A stretch of DNA of 64,000 nt from Quercus robur (lineage: Eukaryota; Streptophyta; Magnoliopsida; Fagales; Fagaceae): the NCBI RefSeq assembly GCF_932294415.1, contig NC_065536.1, positions 2,914,001 to 2,978,000 on the forward strand, written 5' to 3'. Within the stretch, counting starts at the first letter, position 1; every line of letters begins with the position of its first letter. The notes beneath the pieces were generated by a model. The model did no database searches, had not been told where the DNA came from, and saw only the letters and a program-made list of their open reading frames with translations. The translations under genes were made by a program, and so were the position numbers. Below are positions 22,272 through 34,689 of the stretch, one piece after another.

Positions 22272-24430
22272 AGAATAATAAACTCATAAATCTATGGGTT
22301 TCTACAAAACTACTATCTACGTTACTTATAATGGAAAACTTCACTAACCTGGTTTTTATTATTAAACTAACATCCTCTATAGTTTAAATAAGACACTCAT
22401 TTTTTCTGAAGTGCAAACTATTTACACTGACATTCCTTAGATGTATGAAAAAAGATGCTAAAAAATCCCCCCAAAAAAAGGTTTTTAAAAATTCCAAATT
22501 TCTTACTAGAGGGGGTGTGGGTGGCAATTTAACTAGAGGGAAGATGGTTGTAATAATGAAAAACTCATGCAATTATATTCTACTACATAAGAATATATTA
22601 GCATAGTACATTTCTATTTCATTAATTCCATATCAGTTGTCTTATCAAAAAAAAAAAATTCTACCAGTTGTTGATTTCTGTTTAATTATGTGAACACTAC
22701 ATAAGAGCCAGGTCTTTTTTTTATTATTATTATTATTATAATTATAATATGTAGTTTACATTGAGCATACAGAGGATATTGCGGGTTCAAATTCTATTAT
22801 TTAACTCTCATACATTGATACACAGTTTTCACATAGGAGACACCATACTCTGTTGCATACTAGTCAGTGTTTATGCGTAGGCCTACTGCCAAGGCCCTTA
22901 CACAATGCATTTGGTTTTGAACGAATATGTTAGGGATAAGTTGTGTGTGTGTGTGTGTGTGTGTGTGGAGGAAATAGGAGACTGTTATGTGGAGATGTAT
23001 TGAGGCAATAAACATTGCATTTGAAACGGGAAAAGCAACTAATAAGGTGATAACAATACATGCAAAAAATGACAACATTTTTTACACCAGCTGATATGGC
23101 AAACCCGTATTGAATCTCATCTAAACCCACTATTGACATTACCTTTTTACCTACCACTAACAATCTACCACAGCAACAAGGGCCAAATTTTTTGTCGATA
23201 ACTATTGACTTTATAACTATTGTCCAATACAAATATCTCATAAAGCACTAGTTGCAATTTATAACCAAATGATTCGGTGAAGGCTAGATTGTTACCTTAA
23301 TAACCCCAGCTCGCGGCAAAAACATAATTTCAGCAACATGAGCACCTCTTGACCTCAAATTCGCTAAAATTATTCAATGCATCATGCACCCATGTATTAC
23401 ACTCTCCTCTCATGTAATGATAGGTCTCTCACATAATAATAGGTCTCACCTGTAGGTTCTACGCATGAGATCCACTTTTACGTAAAAAGAAGGTAGAGTA
23501 TGCTAGATGTACAAAATAATTTCTCCAAACTTTGGGGCACAACTGACTGGGTTACTTATAATCCCGTTTCCTTGTTATGCTTTCAATGGATGATTTTACT
23601 TTTCACCCTAACTTCACTATAACCATTAGGCCAATGTTGTACAATGAGTATGCCTACCAATTTATGAAACCCTTTCAATGCATATTTTACTCTTCACCTC
23701 AACCTCAATCCAAAGATATGGGCAATATTTTCTACAATCCCTTAAAAGGCCTTAAGTTTGGGAAAGTGTAAACAACGGATCTACAAGATGTTGTGTCAGG
23801 GTAACTTTGTAACATGGCTACTTAGAGAATGGTTAAGTAAAGCTCATGGTTATATAACCATTTGTCTAAATAAATAGTTTCAAATTATTACAATATAAAT
23901 CAGTCAAACATGTGCTAAACGTGCACCTACAAAGGTGTTCAAGATTCCATAATTGACCGACCATTTCAAATGATTCCAAGACAAGAAGATTTGTGGGTTG
24001 AAATACGTCTGTAGCAGGACATAAAAAAGATATCATCTACTTTGAATACACACTAGGACATGAATTTTTATAGACGCAATGTTAATTTTAAATGCATGCT
24101 ATCAAGATTTATCGCCGGGAGCAAACTACATGATGAAAAGCAAGAGTCAGTGAAGTTCAGAGAATAAAGAATAAATTAAATGGGACAAACACTATAATAA
24201 AACTGGCATTTCATTCACAAATTGGCATAAGAGATTTCAAAAGATTTCCGCGAGTTTCCAGTACCCTTTAAAAAGCATTCACCAAAATACATGAATTGCA
24301 TGTGCCATAGTTTCACTTTTCATTAAAACACGCTTGCTATTTATTATGCATCGAACCACTTTTTTTTACATACATGGCCAATATAAGCAACCACACAAGC
24401 TCCTGGACATAAGGTTGGGGCAGGATGCTC
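22272..24430. other. Intergenic region 3' of the peptidase gene
   Basis: It contains a (GT)13 microsatellite at 22,941-22,967, a (TTA)n stretch near 22,720-22,745, and a copy of the dispersed repeat at 23,510-23,885. The part nearest 24,430 probably includes the 3' UTR of the minus-strand peptidase gene. No other gene is seen. Confidence 0.5.
23510..23885 (+). repeat. Second copy of the dispersed repeat seen at 12,740-13,245
   Basis: The shared phrases occur in the same order and orientation as at 12,740-13,245, about 10.7 kb away. The overlapping open frame is part of the repeat and not a gene. Divergence is considerable, so the duplication is old. Confidence 0.6.
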
Positions 24431-25096
24431 TTAATTTAAAGAAGCAAGTACCTCTAACAAGGATGCAGCAAACTGCATTTGCGTATCCTCATCTATAGTC
24501 AAGAAGAGAGGCACATGCACAAACAGCGATTTGTTCCCATTTTGCTCTGCAAACCGAAGGGAATGATAGTAAACATAATTGCATACAAACCGTCCTGCAT
24601 CATCTGATGTCATCACTTCATAACCCATCTTTGCTAAGGCCTTGGTAATCTCCTCAACAGGAAGAGAAGTCTGCGCACAGTTAGCACCGGAAATTCTTTA
24701 AGGAAGGGTGAAGCAAAAAAATATATAAATATATATATTATAGTCATCAATAAATCAGACTAAAAAAAAGCAATTGTCCAATCAATCCATCTGAATCATT
24801 GTGACTATGAATTCATTCCACTTTTTGGCAACTATGACATGCAGTCTAGTATAAGCAGATACCTTCTCTACACAGGCATCAATTCAACTTTGAACAGCAA
24901 AATAAAGAGCACCATCTCCTTAAATTTTTTTGTCAATCTCAATGATTAGAGAAAATTGGTGCATGTGTAACTGTATCCTACTGAACCATTAGTAAATATT
25001 ATTCTTAATACTATTCCATAATGGCTTTGGTTTACTATTGAAGAATGGTTACATGTTTTGTCTGGGGTTTCTGTTCCTTACATTTGCCTTGGGTTT

Positions 25097-25127
<31 letters not shown>

Positions 25128-27161
25128 GGGTCGTTGTCATAGCATGATGCCCCATGCCATCAAAACTAACTGAAGAATATTATATCGAGGCTTTTCTATG
25201 AAATTACTTCCCAATGCATGTCAGTAGTTGGAAATGTTCTTTTCACTGATAAAAACAGCAGCTCCAGCAAAGACCACCACTTAAATAATTTATACAAGTT
25301 AGCAGAAGAAGGTGAACACAATCTATTTCCCATATCATAAATTTGCCTTTCTTTTCCACTAAAAATACAGAAAATCTGTCTTCCTATAATCACATCCATT
25401 CCTATGAAAGTAACAAATCTTCCAACCAATAGAAAATTCAATACACAAGCAGAGGACTGGCCATCACATGTACTGGAATTTCAGGGTAGTGAACAAGAAA
25501 GAAAGCACTTTAAGATAGGTGACCTCAGATGGCATATTATACCATACTTCTGACATAACATTCCTTCTTTCATAGTGACTATTGCTGCAGTCCATCAAGC
25601 AATAGGTTGATAGTTAAATAGTAAATATAGGAATAAACATAAGGTTGATTAGAAACTTAATGGAGTTTATACACAGACAAAAAAAATATTATGAAACCCT
25701 TTTAATCAGAAAAATCATGAAAAAGAAATCCATTCTACCTGTCGAGTGTGTGAAATGTCACCATCTGCAAGAATGATGGGGAGTTTCTACAAAACATGAA
25801 ACAAGGAAAGTTCAATGAATTAAATATAGAATGTCAAAACAAATAAAAGTCAGCATGCATGAAAGTGAAACTTAGGGATTATTTCTAACCTGGGGCTTCC
25901 ATCCCAACTCATCAGGACAACGAAAAGTGGCTTCATTGACAGCTTGATGCTCAATGGCAAACCTTGTTGCACCACTATTAACTCCAAAGTGTAGCTGGAG
26001 AAATATAGTTAAAGAGGGTTAGATACATAACGCATAAATACAGAAATACAATGGAGTCCAAAGTGTAGATTCTGGTTCTGGTTTAGGATTAAGGTTCTAA
26101 AATGCACATTTAGTAAAATTGTCAGTAAAGGTTTATTTATTCAAAAAATAACATTTTACCATCCACAAGTTTCCATCTTCTCCCTAAAGGTCTAGAGAAA
26201 CAACCAAGAGTGCAACATAATTGATAGAGGTGCTGACAGTATACCAATCTTAGAGGTTGGGCGTTGGTGAGATGACAAGCCCCTTTCACCAAAAGTGATA
26301 GATTACAAGTTCGAATCCGGAAATCAGCCTCATCAAAAGGATTGAGTTTACAGTACAACCTTTATTTGACAGTATATCAATCTTCATTACTAACATATTC
26401 ACCCCTAATGTATAGGTTTCTAGAGTTGTATCATATTCCTGTATGGACTTATTGGACTTCGTTTAATGAAAGTGAAATTAGGAACATTAATCCTTATTGT
26501 TTGAATAGAGCTGTTAATCTCATGAATACTACTCTTGTTGCAGCATCCTGTAGAGTTAAGAATTGTTATTAGCCAAGGGTTGTTTATTTTTTTGCTGCCA
26601 TTACAGTAGTAAGGTTGTTTTTCAATGAGTATCCAGTATGTACTTCTTTAACGTTCCCAACTACATCATGGAGCTATAAAGTTGTTGGTTATGCTCTGCT
26701 GATTAGCCATTATGATTTCTAATCACTGACACTGATTCTAAAAGACCTCCAAACCAGCCTATGATTTCAATTGAGAGAATGGGAAACAGGAAAAATAAAA
26801 TCAATAACTTGGAAAAGGAGTAATTTGGCATAACATAATTTTAGCATAGCTGCAGAGGAGATCAGAAATGTGGGCAACTGACCCAAATAATTTTTCCAGA
26901 AGTTGAAGATTCAGAATCCTTTCCACCAATGGCAGATTGCAATGTCTGGTATAGGGAAGCAAGTGCTCCCTGTCCTGCAGTCTCAAGAATGCTGCAACTC
27001 CCAAGAGTTAGACCTTTTGGCAACCCCTTTTTCTTCACATACTCTTTGAGATTACTGACAATTGTCTCAGTTGGATTCTCTGAAACACCATGGAATTTCT
27101 TAAATCCCGTCACATGAACTGTTACTGCTACTGCAGGTGCAAGAGGCCCTTCAGATCCCAT
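24431..27161 (-). CDS. Pyrrolidone-carboxylate (pyroglutamyl) peptidase, family C15
   Basis: Four coding exons on the minus strand (26,883-27,161; 25,890-25,994; 25,739-25,786; 24,431-24,670) join in frame, all with GT-AG introns in phase 0, to give 223 residues, the usual family length. Family members remove N-terminal pyroglutamate from peptides and are soluble; no signal peptide is seen here. The catalytic triad of C15 peptidases appears complete: Glu108 in AIEHQAVNE, Cys174 in GRFVCNYVYYHS and His196 in LFVHVPLF. The N-terminal VHVTGFKKFHGVSENPTE is the typical start of plant members. The ATG at 27,161 opens the conserved region. An AG acceptor just upstream (about 27,230) suggests an intron in the 5' UTR. 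A tRNA-derived SINE sits in the first coding intron. Arabidopsis At1g56700 is the likely counterpart. Confidence 0.92.
25094..25130 (+). repeat. Composite T13-G24 homopolymer
   Basis: A run of 13 T (25,094-25,106) goes straight into 24 G (25,107-25,130). It lies in the peptidase intron between exons 3 and 4, so the transcript would contain poly-C then poly-A. Similar composites occur at 43,377-43,416 (C then A) and about 39,224-39,260 (T then G). Confidence 0.8.
26240..26350 (+). mobile_element. tRNA-derived SINE fragment in the peptidase intron
   Basis: The sequence has an A-box-like GGCGTTGGTGAG near 26,258 and a canonical B-box GTTCGAATCC at about 26,309-26,318, spaced as in tRNA genes. 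It cannot fold into a full tRNA cloverleaf by eye and has no tRNA 3' end. This layout is typical of plant SINE heads. It is oriented opposite to the peptidase gene. Tail and target duplication were not identified. Confidence 0.5.
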
Positions 27162-28794
27162 TTACCAATTATTGAGATATAACCAAAAATGCGTTATAGC
27201 ATCAAAATCAAAAGTAATATCTAAGTACCTGCATCAAACAAGAGAAAATGAATTAGTCAGTGTAGTCAGGAAGCCACAAAGACATCATCAGCTTGCTGAA
27301 CTAGGAAAGCTATAACATCTACCTCATCAATGTACATCTCAAATTTCACAAACTACTTTCCTACCAAATAAAATAAAATTTTCATAGGCTACTTTCACAC
27401 AGATTATATCAATGCCCAACATAGAATTTTCATTTTACCATTCAATCCTAGAAAGCCATAATCTTCTCTTTCTTTCTCCTTATCTTTCCTTTTTTTATGC
27501 TAATACAGTCTCCAGGGCTCTTCAAGCACCAAAATATTTTCCAGGCATGTGTAGTTCTCCCATCCCACATGTTCAAAACCATAACAGGAAAAGATCCCAA
27601 AGGTTACCTCCCAAAAGGGTTGGTGGTAGAATTCAAAGATTCAAAGTTTCAAACCCAGTTGACCGTCCCTATGATGTCTTAAATACAGCTAGAGTGATGC
27701 AGGGCAAAGGCAAAAACACAGAACAAGATAAACCTTAGGTTTCACCAGTAAGGGTTCTTGGCATCACGACCAAGCTAGAGAAAGAAAATCTCAATTCCAT
27801 ATCATTCATCAAATTCAACATAACAATAATGTTTACTGTGAGCCTATAAATAAGGTACCAGGTTACATCAAATAAGGCAGGGAAATCAAATCATAATTAA
27901 GGTAGCAATTAAATCCCTTAACACATTCAAAATAATCTGGGCAGTGTCCGCACCATAGAGCCACTCAACTCAACCCCTGGATGTTAATGAAGCCATAATC
28001 TAACAATTATACCAAGAGATGATAATTGAGGGTCCAGAAGGCAATAATGTTAAACCTTAGCATCTCTGTCTACCCATTTACAAAAATTATCACAGAAGAT
28101 ATGATTAACACTTATAACAGTGGATTCTGATGGACCACTTCAATAGTCAAATGCTGAACCCAAAAATTTTCCATTGCTGTGGATAAAGCATCCATACAAA
28201 ACAACTTTATGAGACTTTCCATACGAAGAAACAGTTGAGGGCCTGAGGGTTAAGGAAAGAAGGAGGAGGCACTCCTGCATTTCATTTGGAAAGCTCAGAG
28301 GCCATATCAAAGTTGGAAAACCCCAACAGTATCAAAAGCAAACAAACAAGAATCTAGCGAAAGAAGATTTGACTGTACATAACCCCAGAAAACAAAACAG
28401 CTGAGAAAACAAGATAATCCATTGGAATTCCTAACAACAGAAAACAACCCAGTTTCTAAAAATCAATATCAGAATCAAATTAAACCAACAATCTGAACCT
28501 CAATCAAAGACATACAAATTCAAAAGCAGACTACACCTTTAGAGAGAACTAATTAAGACAAAGAAACCAATTGAACCACTTGATTAAAAGCCAAACCACC
28601 AAAACCCCAACACCAAAAAACTAAAACCCAATTAGAATTAACCTTGATCAGACACCCCAGATGATCACAGATACCAAAAGCACAGAAATTTACATCTAAA
28701 AACAAAACCTTGAAATCAAACTCAAAGCACGTTGGTTGTGAAATTTTTGTTTTTTTTTTTTTTTTTTTAAAAAAAAATGATCTTTCTCACTCAC

Positions 28795-28870
28795 CTGTTG
28801 TAGTCTTCAAAAAATGAAAGAGAGAAGCAATGGACTCAACCACCAATCTTATCTACTCAAAGATGATCTT
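28795..28870 (-). other. Probable 5' UTR exon of the peptidase gene
   Basis: On the minus strand CAACAG is followed by GTGAGT (exon end at 28,795), a near-consensus donor. The acceptor TTTGATGCAG near 27,230 lies just before the start codon. Together they would make a ~1.56-kb leader intron, a common arrangement in plants. The exon's upstream limit is unknown, and transcript evidence is needed to confirm it. Confidence 0.4.
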
Positions 28871-31069
28871 AGCTGGTAGAGATTCTGATCAGATTATAAA
28901 AGAGAGAGAAAAAGATAGAAAAACAATAAACTATATTATAGAAAAAAGTATTAGAGACATAGTAGTGGAGGGTCGCTTTCAAACAACATTAATTTACAGT
29001 GGTGCATGTGTTACATTGTTGCATTATTATTTGGACTTCTGGAACAACCTTTCAATTCATTTAAAAAGCTTTGTTTATAGGAATTTGCAACAGTAAAAAG
29101 CTTCTTTTATCTCTTTCCTTTCTTTTTCTTTTTTCTTTTTCTTTTTTTTCTTTCTCTTTCTGGTGTTAAAACTTATGACTTGTCATGTATTGGTCACTGT
29201 GTCTTATGGTGAGAGACACAGATAGGTAAGTATTAGTATAGTACCTACATGACATGAACAAAACCAATGATTCCTTATTTTTATCAACTTATCTTGTACT
29301 CGAATGGGCTTCTGTCACACCCTTGATAATTGATAATTGATAATAGATAATAGATAATAGATGTGACTTTTTGTTTGTTTTACTCTTCTCTTATTTCAAG
29401 ATATACTAAATTACGTGTGGAAACTAAAAGCTAAAACTACATGTGTGTATTTAGTGGGTATACATTGTGCTTTGTCTATAAGGCCAAAAACAAGTACAAT
29501 CGTGAAGGCTATTGCTTGTAGTACATAAACTTCAATACATTTTTATATATTTTTTTATCCAGATGTATTTTGAAAAAAATTGAAAATTGTTGTTTAAGCA
29601 CACGTATCAAATAGGCTTTATTTTTTTCTTTCTTTAAAGTTATTAGCTTTTAACTTTTTTTAGTTTTCATAAATGTGAATTTTATAATGCTTTTTTCAAA
29701 AATAGGAGTGTTCACTGCTCTTGAACATTAGACTAATTCTTTGGCATATTCTCTATCTCATACATACTGAATAATTATAAGGATTATTTCAAAAAATTTA
29801 TAACAATAAATTTCTTTAAGTAATCCCAAGGTCTTTTAATTAAGAAGCTTAAACTAACCTCGTTAATCATATGAGTCTTGAAAACATGTACACCAACCCT
29901 TTGGAGTTTTTTATAATGCTAAATTGACTTTATATATAAGTTTTAGGAAAAGAGTATGACTCATGACAATTTGCATCTTTTATTTTATTTTGCTTTTTCT
30001 AATATGCTATATATGATACATTGTACCTTGCCTATTGTTAGGTTTAAAGAGTAAATCTTTCAACTTTGTCAGAAAAAAACAAACATATATGTCTTAAGGA
30101 TTAAGGAATTGGTGTTGTCCATACATCACATCTTTTAAATTCATGCTAAGAATTCTAAGTAGTGTGCACTAGGTAGGTCTAGTGGACACACCATTTGTGT
30201 AATAATGCCAAAACTTCTATAAAAAAATATATATAATCAAGAATTTATGATTAATAGATGTAAAGTTATATGATTATAAGAGTAATATATAATAGAAATG
30301 TAGTACACTCATATTTAGGTCTTAAAAATCCCATAAAGCCAATGATCTAATTAGTAACCTTTATTCATTATAGAGTAGTCAGTCATTTGATTGGATAAAG
30401 ACTATATACATTCAAAAGATTAATCCAAGTGTTCCAAAAATTTTGAATCCTCACAAATAAAGAGTTGATTGATCAAAAGTAAATACTAATTAGGAGTGTT
30501 TGATGCATATGGTACACCTAAAATGACAACTAATAAGTCCATAACAATTTTGAAAATTGGCTAGCTCTTATGATTAGGATAGAGTGGCTAATATTGCTTT
30601 GATGGGTTATCTCACTTATTTGTTATATAAAATTACAAATACTTAATTTTAAACAAAAACAATATTATTGAAATAATTTCAGTGGTGAGAATCTTTACTG
30701 TACATTCAGTTCAGCTTTTTTCTAATCTTGTTAATGAGATTTTTGAATAAATCACATGGTTATCATGCATTTTATGAAAAGTGAAGTGGGGCTACAAAGC
30801 TAATAAAGTAGTAGCGGTTAGTGATTATCATAGCCTTCAAAACTGGCAGTGGCAGTGGAAAATTTCAAACATGGGGTGCCTATCGGCCGTGACATAGGAA
30901 ATTCCATGGGCGGCACACAATGAATTCAAGTTTTTTTTTTTTTTTTTTAATAGAAGGAATTCAAATCCAAATTGTCCTTTTCTTTCCAGAATTTTTTTTC
31001 CTTCGTTCGTTTTTTTAATTAGTAAGTGAACGAATGGGCTAGTTAATGTACTCTTTTTTTTTTTTTTAA
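28871..31069. other. Intergenic, upstream of the peptidase gene; no other gene seen
   Basis: It contains the likely promoter of the minus-strand peptidase, a (TTTCTTT)n pyrimidine tract at about 29,105-29,160, and a (GATAATA)n/(GATAATT)n microsatellite at about 29,325-29,360. The rest is AT-rich, without open frames of note. Confidence 0.45.
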
Positions 31070-31450
31070 TACAAGAGATAAACTTTGGTTATAAACTTAG
31101 TTGTAGTTGAAGGTTATAACTCATGCTTAAAAAATTAATATAATTATATACTTTATGTTTTTAATATACAAGTAAAATTTCATGTCAATTGGATTTTATT
31201 TATTATTTGATCTATAAACTTATTTTTTTGCATACTTTTAGACTACAAAAAATTGAAATTTGAACATTTAATTGATGACATAGTTATTAATTTTTTATTT
31301 TCTAGAAATTTTGTAAACATAAAGGATATAAAAAAAAATGTAATCTAACGGTAAATTTGTCAAAATTCATATTCAATAAAAATATATTAAATAAAGTTAT
31401 AACCTTAGACTACAATCAAATTTATTACCAAATTTTTTTCCTTATATCAG
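31070..31450 (-). mobile_element. MITE-like repeat with terminal inverted repeats, copy 2
   Basis: The left end (ACTTAGTTGTAGTTGAAGGT) and the right end, read on the other strand (TTTGATTGTAGTCTAAGGTT), form inverted repeats of about 45 bases. The interior matches, in reverse orientation, 44,672-45,010 and 5,760-6,170 (for example ATTGATGACATAGTTATTAA). It has no coding capacity. Confidence 0.6.
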
Positions 31451-32270
31451 GTAGTTTAACGAGTAATTCTCAACTTCATTTCAAATACTTAATCACGCCT
31501 TCATTCAAATGACGAGCATATACTATTGATACGAGTGGTCCATTAAAAAATGCCTTGGACGGAGTCAACATCTAGAATTCAAGTCCTCTCGACATAAAGT
31601 TGATTCTCATGATGCCTACCAACCAATGCTATCAAGACTCCATTGAGACTGAGATCTACTTTAGGAAGTATTTATGATTTTGCTTTCTAAATTTTCAGAC
31701 ATTAATTTTCTCTAATAGATTGGTATAATTATGATCACGTCTAAGTAGAATATTCCAAGAGCTAGTTGTTTTTATCTTTTTTTTTTAATTAAAAAAAAAG
31801 TGGAGAGTTTTTATAAATAGGAGATAATTATTTTCCTATAATAACTCAAATTTATATATAGACAAGTGCATAAGGTCACCTACTTCTATTTACAAGTGCA
31901 TAACATTTTTTCCTTTTTTTTAATTAATTTATATTTATTGATGGGTGAACTGTGAAGTGTTTGTGAATAGAAGACAAAAATAGCTTGATCCCCACTAAAA
32001 AAAAAAAAAGAAAGAAGCTTGATCTGGCCCACCTTTATAACACAAAAGTGGTCATAAATCCCAAGATGTTGACTTATCCCCCTGTGGTCACCCATTTTGA
32101 TGGCCCTGGTTGTAAACACATCAACCAATCCAAAACCATCACCATCCGTTTAAAATCTTTATTGACTACTCCCTCTCCTACGCAATCAATCTCCTTTACC
32201 ATTTCCCTCAAATCGAACCGTTCGATTAACAATCATGAGCTATGATTAGCCTTTTGTAACATATGCGCCC
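31451..32270. other. Intergenic, no gene supported
   Basis: A moderately GC-richer part at about 32,020-32,245 has an open plus frame (NTKVVINPKMLTYPPVVTHF...) with no recognised family. The rest is AT-rich with T-runs. Confidence 0.35.
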
Positions 32271-32274
32271 TATA

Positions 32275-32774
32275 TATATATATATATATATATATAGGTA
32301 AAATTGAAAGAAAATCTAACTAGATTTTAAATTGGATTCTAATTATTGTTTAATTTTGCACCAAGTCTCCTATCTATATATTTTTTTAATTTATAAGTGA
32401 GTTAATGTAAATTATTTATTTTTAGAGAGAGTTTTATTTCCTAATTTTAGAATTAAATGTGGAACTATATTATAAATATTCATCTAAGTGAGTTATTAAG
32501 TACAAAAACTAAAGAGTTTAGAATAAATGAATCATAAGAAAAAAAAAAAGTGCTTCACAATAACAAAAATTAAGAAGTAATAAAAATAAATAAAAATAGA
32601 CATGGATAGTTTACATTTTATACCTAATAATATTTTTACAAGATTTTTTAAAGAGTTAACAAAATATAAGAATGACTATCAATAATATTTAAATTATATA
32701 TATAGGAATAATAATATGCATCTTATTGTTTATTTTTAAGTGTATCCATGCATATACATAGAGTTACAAGCTAG
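32275..32774 (+). mobile_element. Helitron-like unit ending CTAG before T
   Basis: It starts after an (AT)n run with a TATATAGG-type leader, contains the family phrase TAGATTTTAAATTGGATT, and ends ATACATAGAGTTACAAGCTAG with T following. The CATGCATATACAT near the end can form a small hairpin. The same body and end recur at 34,690-35,280 and 37,560-39,058. The 5' end is obscured by the AT run. Confidence 0.5.
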
Positions 32775-32977
32775 TGTTGTCACTGTTGTGTAAAAGACGA
32801 AGAATCTAATATAAATAAACTATAAATAAATTAATAAAAAAAAAGGAGTAAACTCATGTAATTTTTTTTAAAAAAAAAGAATAAAATTTATCTATATATT
32901 TATTGTTTAAAAAATATGTAACTCTTACACTAGATATAATTTGAACTCATGTATGTGTATAATTGTAATTATTTTTA

Positions 32978-34652
32978 GGCATAAATGCACTTTTAGTTCC
33001 TACATTTTGACTTTTTTCAATTTTAGTCCCTATATTTTATTTTTACCACTTTTAGTCCCTAAACTAATTAACGTCGGACATTTAAGTCCTTGAAGCACCA
33101 TTCTGTCACCAAACTAACGGAGAAACTGGACGTGGTTGACGTGGGCATTAAAATATTATTAAAAAAATTATTTGGCATTTTTAAAACGCCAAAATTTAAA
33201 AAAAAAAAATTTAATTACTCAATTTTCTTTTCATTATTTGTGTTATTCCCGTGTTCTTCCCTATAATTGATCTCCAGCAAAAAACAAACCCTAAACCCAA
33301 ATCCTAACCAAACCCTAAACTCATATCCCCAGTAAAGCAAACCTTAGCCTTCAAACCCATAAATTTTCTTGGCAAACAAACACACAAAAAAAAAAAAAAA
33401 AAAAAAAACCCACTCACTGGTGTGTTGTTGTTGGTTGTCACCGCCACCATTGTCCGAATTGTGACCATCTCTACTTCCTTGTTGTCTTCCTCACAATCTT
33501 CGACCTCGTACTTCTCAGTATCCCTTTATTCAACATCATCATCAGCTATCACAACAACTTTATCATCTTTCTCCTTGGAAAAATTGAAGCTTTCTTCAAT
33601 TTCTGGTAATGGGGTTTTAGAAACATCATCGAAGAAGGATTTCTCTGGGACACAGCGAGTGGGTTTGTCTCTACACTTGCCTCTGCCGTTGACCTTCTTT
33701 GACTTCTCATCGTGAGCTAAGTGGTCCTTAAACGCTTCAATGGCTTGGTGGATGAGCTTGCGGTTTGGCTAGGAGTCCCATTTGAACTAGTAGCTTGTGT
33801 AGCAGTCGAAACAGTCGCACTCAAACATAGGTGGCTTATGGGTATTGTTGGTGGTGTTGTTGTTGTTGTTGTCGTTACTATTCTTGGTGTGGTTATTTGG
33901 GGCTTTCTTTAGAGGTTTTCGCTTGGAATCTTGGGTGATTGGAGATGGGGTTGTGGTTTTCATGGAGCGGGTAATCATGTAAGAAAGGACTTCACGGTCT
34001 TCAAGAGAAATAACAGAAGCTAGAGCTAGAATTGTAGCTGGGAGGAGCTTCAACACAGAGAGAAAATCTCCATTGGAATGGCTTGGAATCACTGAAGAAG
34101 AATGTCGTCCACCAGACTTATTATTATTTTTTGCCATTTGGTTGCCGGGTTTCTATTCTTTTGCTTGGGTTTGATCTTTATGTTCTTTAATTCGGTGGTG
34201 GTGATTTGGCGGGTTTTTTTTTTTTTCCAGTGGGTTTTTTTTTTTTTGGTTTGTTTGCCAAGAAAATTTATGGGTTTGAAGGCTAAGGTTTGCTTTATTG
34301 GGGATATGGGTTTGGGGTTTTGTTAGGATCTGGGTTTAGAGTTTTTTTTTTTGCTGAAGATTGATTATAGGGAAGAACACGGGAAGAACACAAATAATGA
34401 AAAGAAAATTGAGTAATTAAATTTTCTTTTTTTAATGTTGGCATTTAAAAAATGCTAAATAATTTTTTTAACAATATTTTAATGCCCACATCAGCCACGT
34501 CTAGTTTTCCTGTTAGTTTGGTGACGGAATAGTGCTTCAATGACTTAAATGTCCCGCGTTAATTGGTTTATGGACTAAAAGTGGTAAAAATAAAATGTAG
34601 GGACTAAAATGGAAAAAAGTCAAAATGTAGAGACTAAAAGTGCATTTACGCC
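32978..34652. mobile_element. Pack-MULE with ~440-bp inverted repeats and 9-base target duplication
   Basis: The arms 32,978-33,420 and 34,215-34,652 are inverted copies, starting GGCATAAATGCACTTTTAGT and ending in the complement ACTAAAAGTGCATTTACGCC. The flanks are TTATTTTTA (32,969-32,977) and TTGTTTTTA (34,653-34,661), 8 of 9 identical, the length expected for Mutator-like elements. The 1,675-base element has no transposase but encloses a broken host-gene fragment on the minus strand. Removing it rejoins a Helitron-like sequence (TAATT-ATTTTTAA-TTGTACTG) comparable to 38,690-38,742. Confidence 0.85.
33421..34137 (-). pseudogene. Captured fragment of a conserved plant protein of unknown function
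   Basis: The minus strand opens MAKNNNKSGGRHSSSVIPSH, has LLPATILALASVISLEDREV with LSYMITRS, a low-complexity Asn-rich stretch, then KPPMFECDCFDCYTSY. Beyond a stop it continues FKWDS, a second stop, and PNRKLIHQAIEAFKDHL. I recognise 'CDCFDCYTSYW.RWDSSPNR..IH..I.AFE.HL' as a conserved plant family of unknown role. Here the Trp after CYTSY and the next Ser are both TAG stops, so the fragment cannot make the full protein. A third stop follows near 33,530. It fills the space between the inverted repeats of the Pack-MULE. Confidence 0.7.
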
Positions 34653-34689
34653 TTGTTTTTAATTGTACTGTGCATATGCACGAATTATA

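Noticed and set aside
26258..26330. A functional tRNA gene
   Set aside because: A- and B-box-like motifs exist, but the acceptor and anticodon stems do not pair by eye; a SINE fits better.
33422..33715. 97-residue Ser/Thr-rich plus-strand frame
   Set aside because: It is the antisense shadow of the captured fragment on the minus strand.
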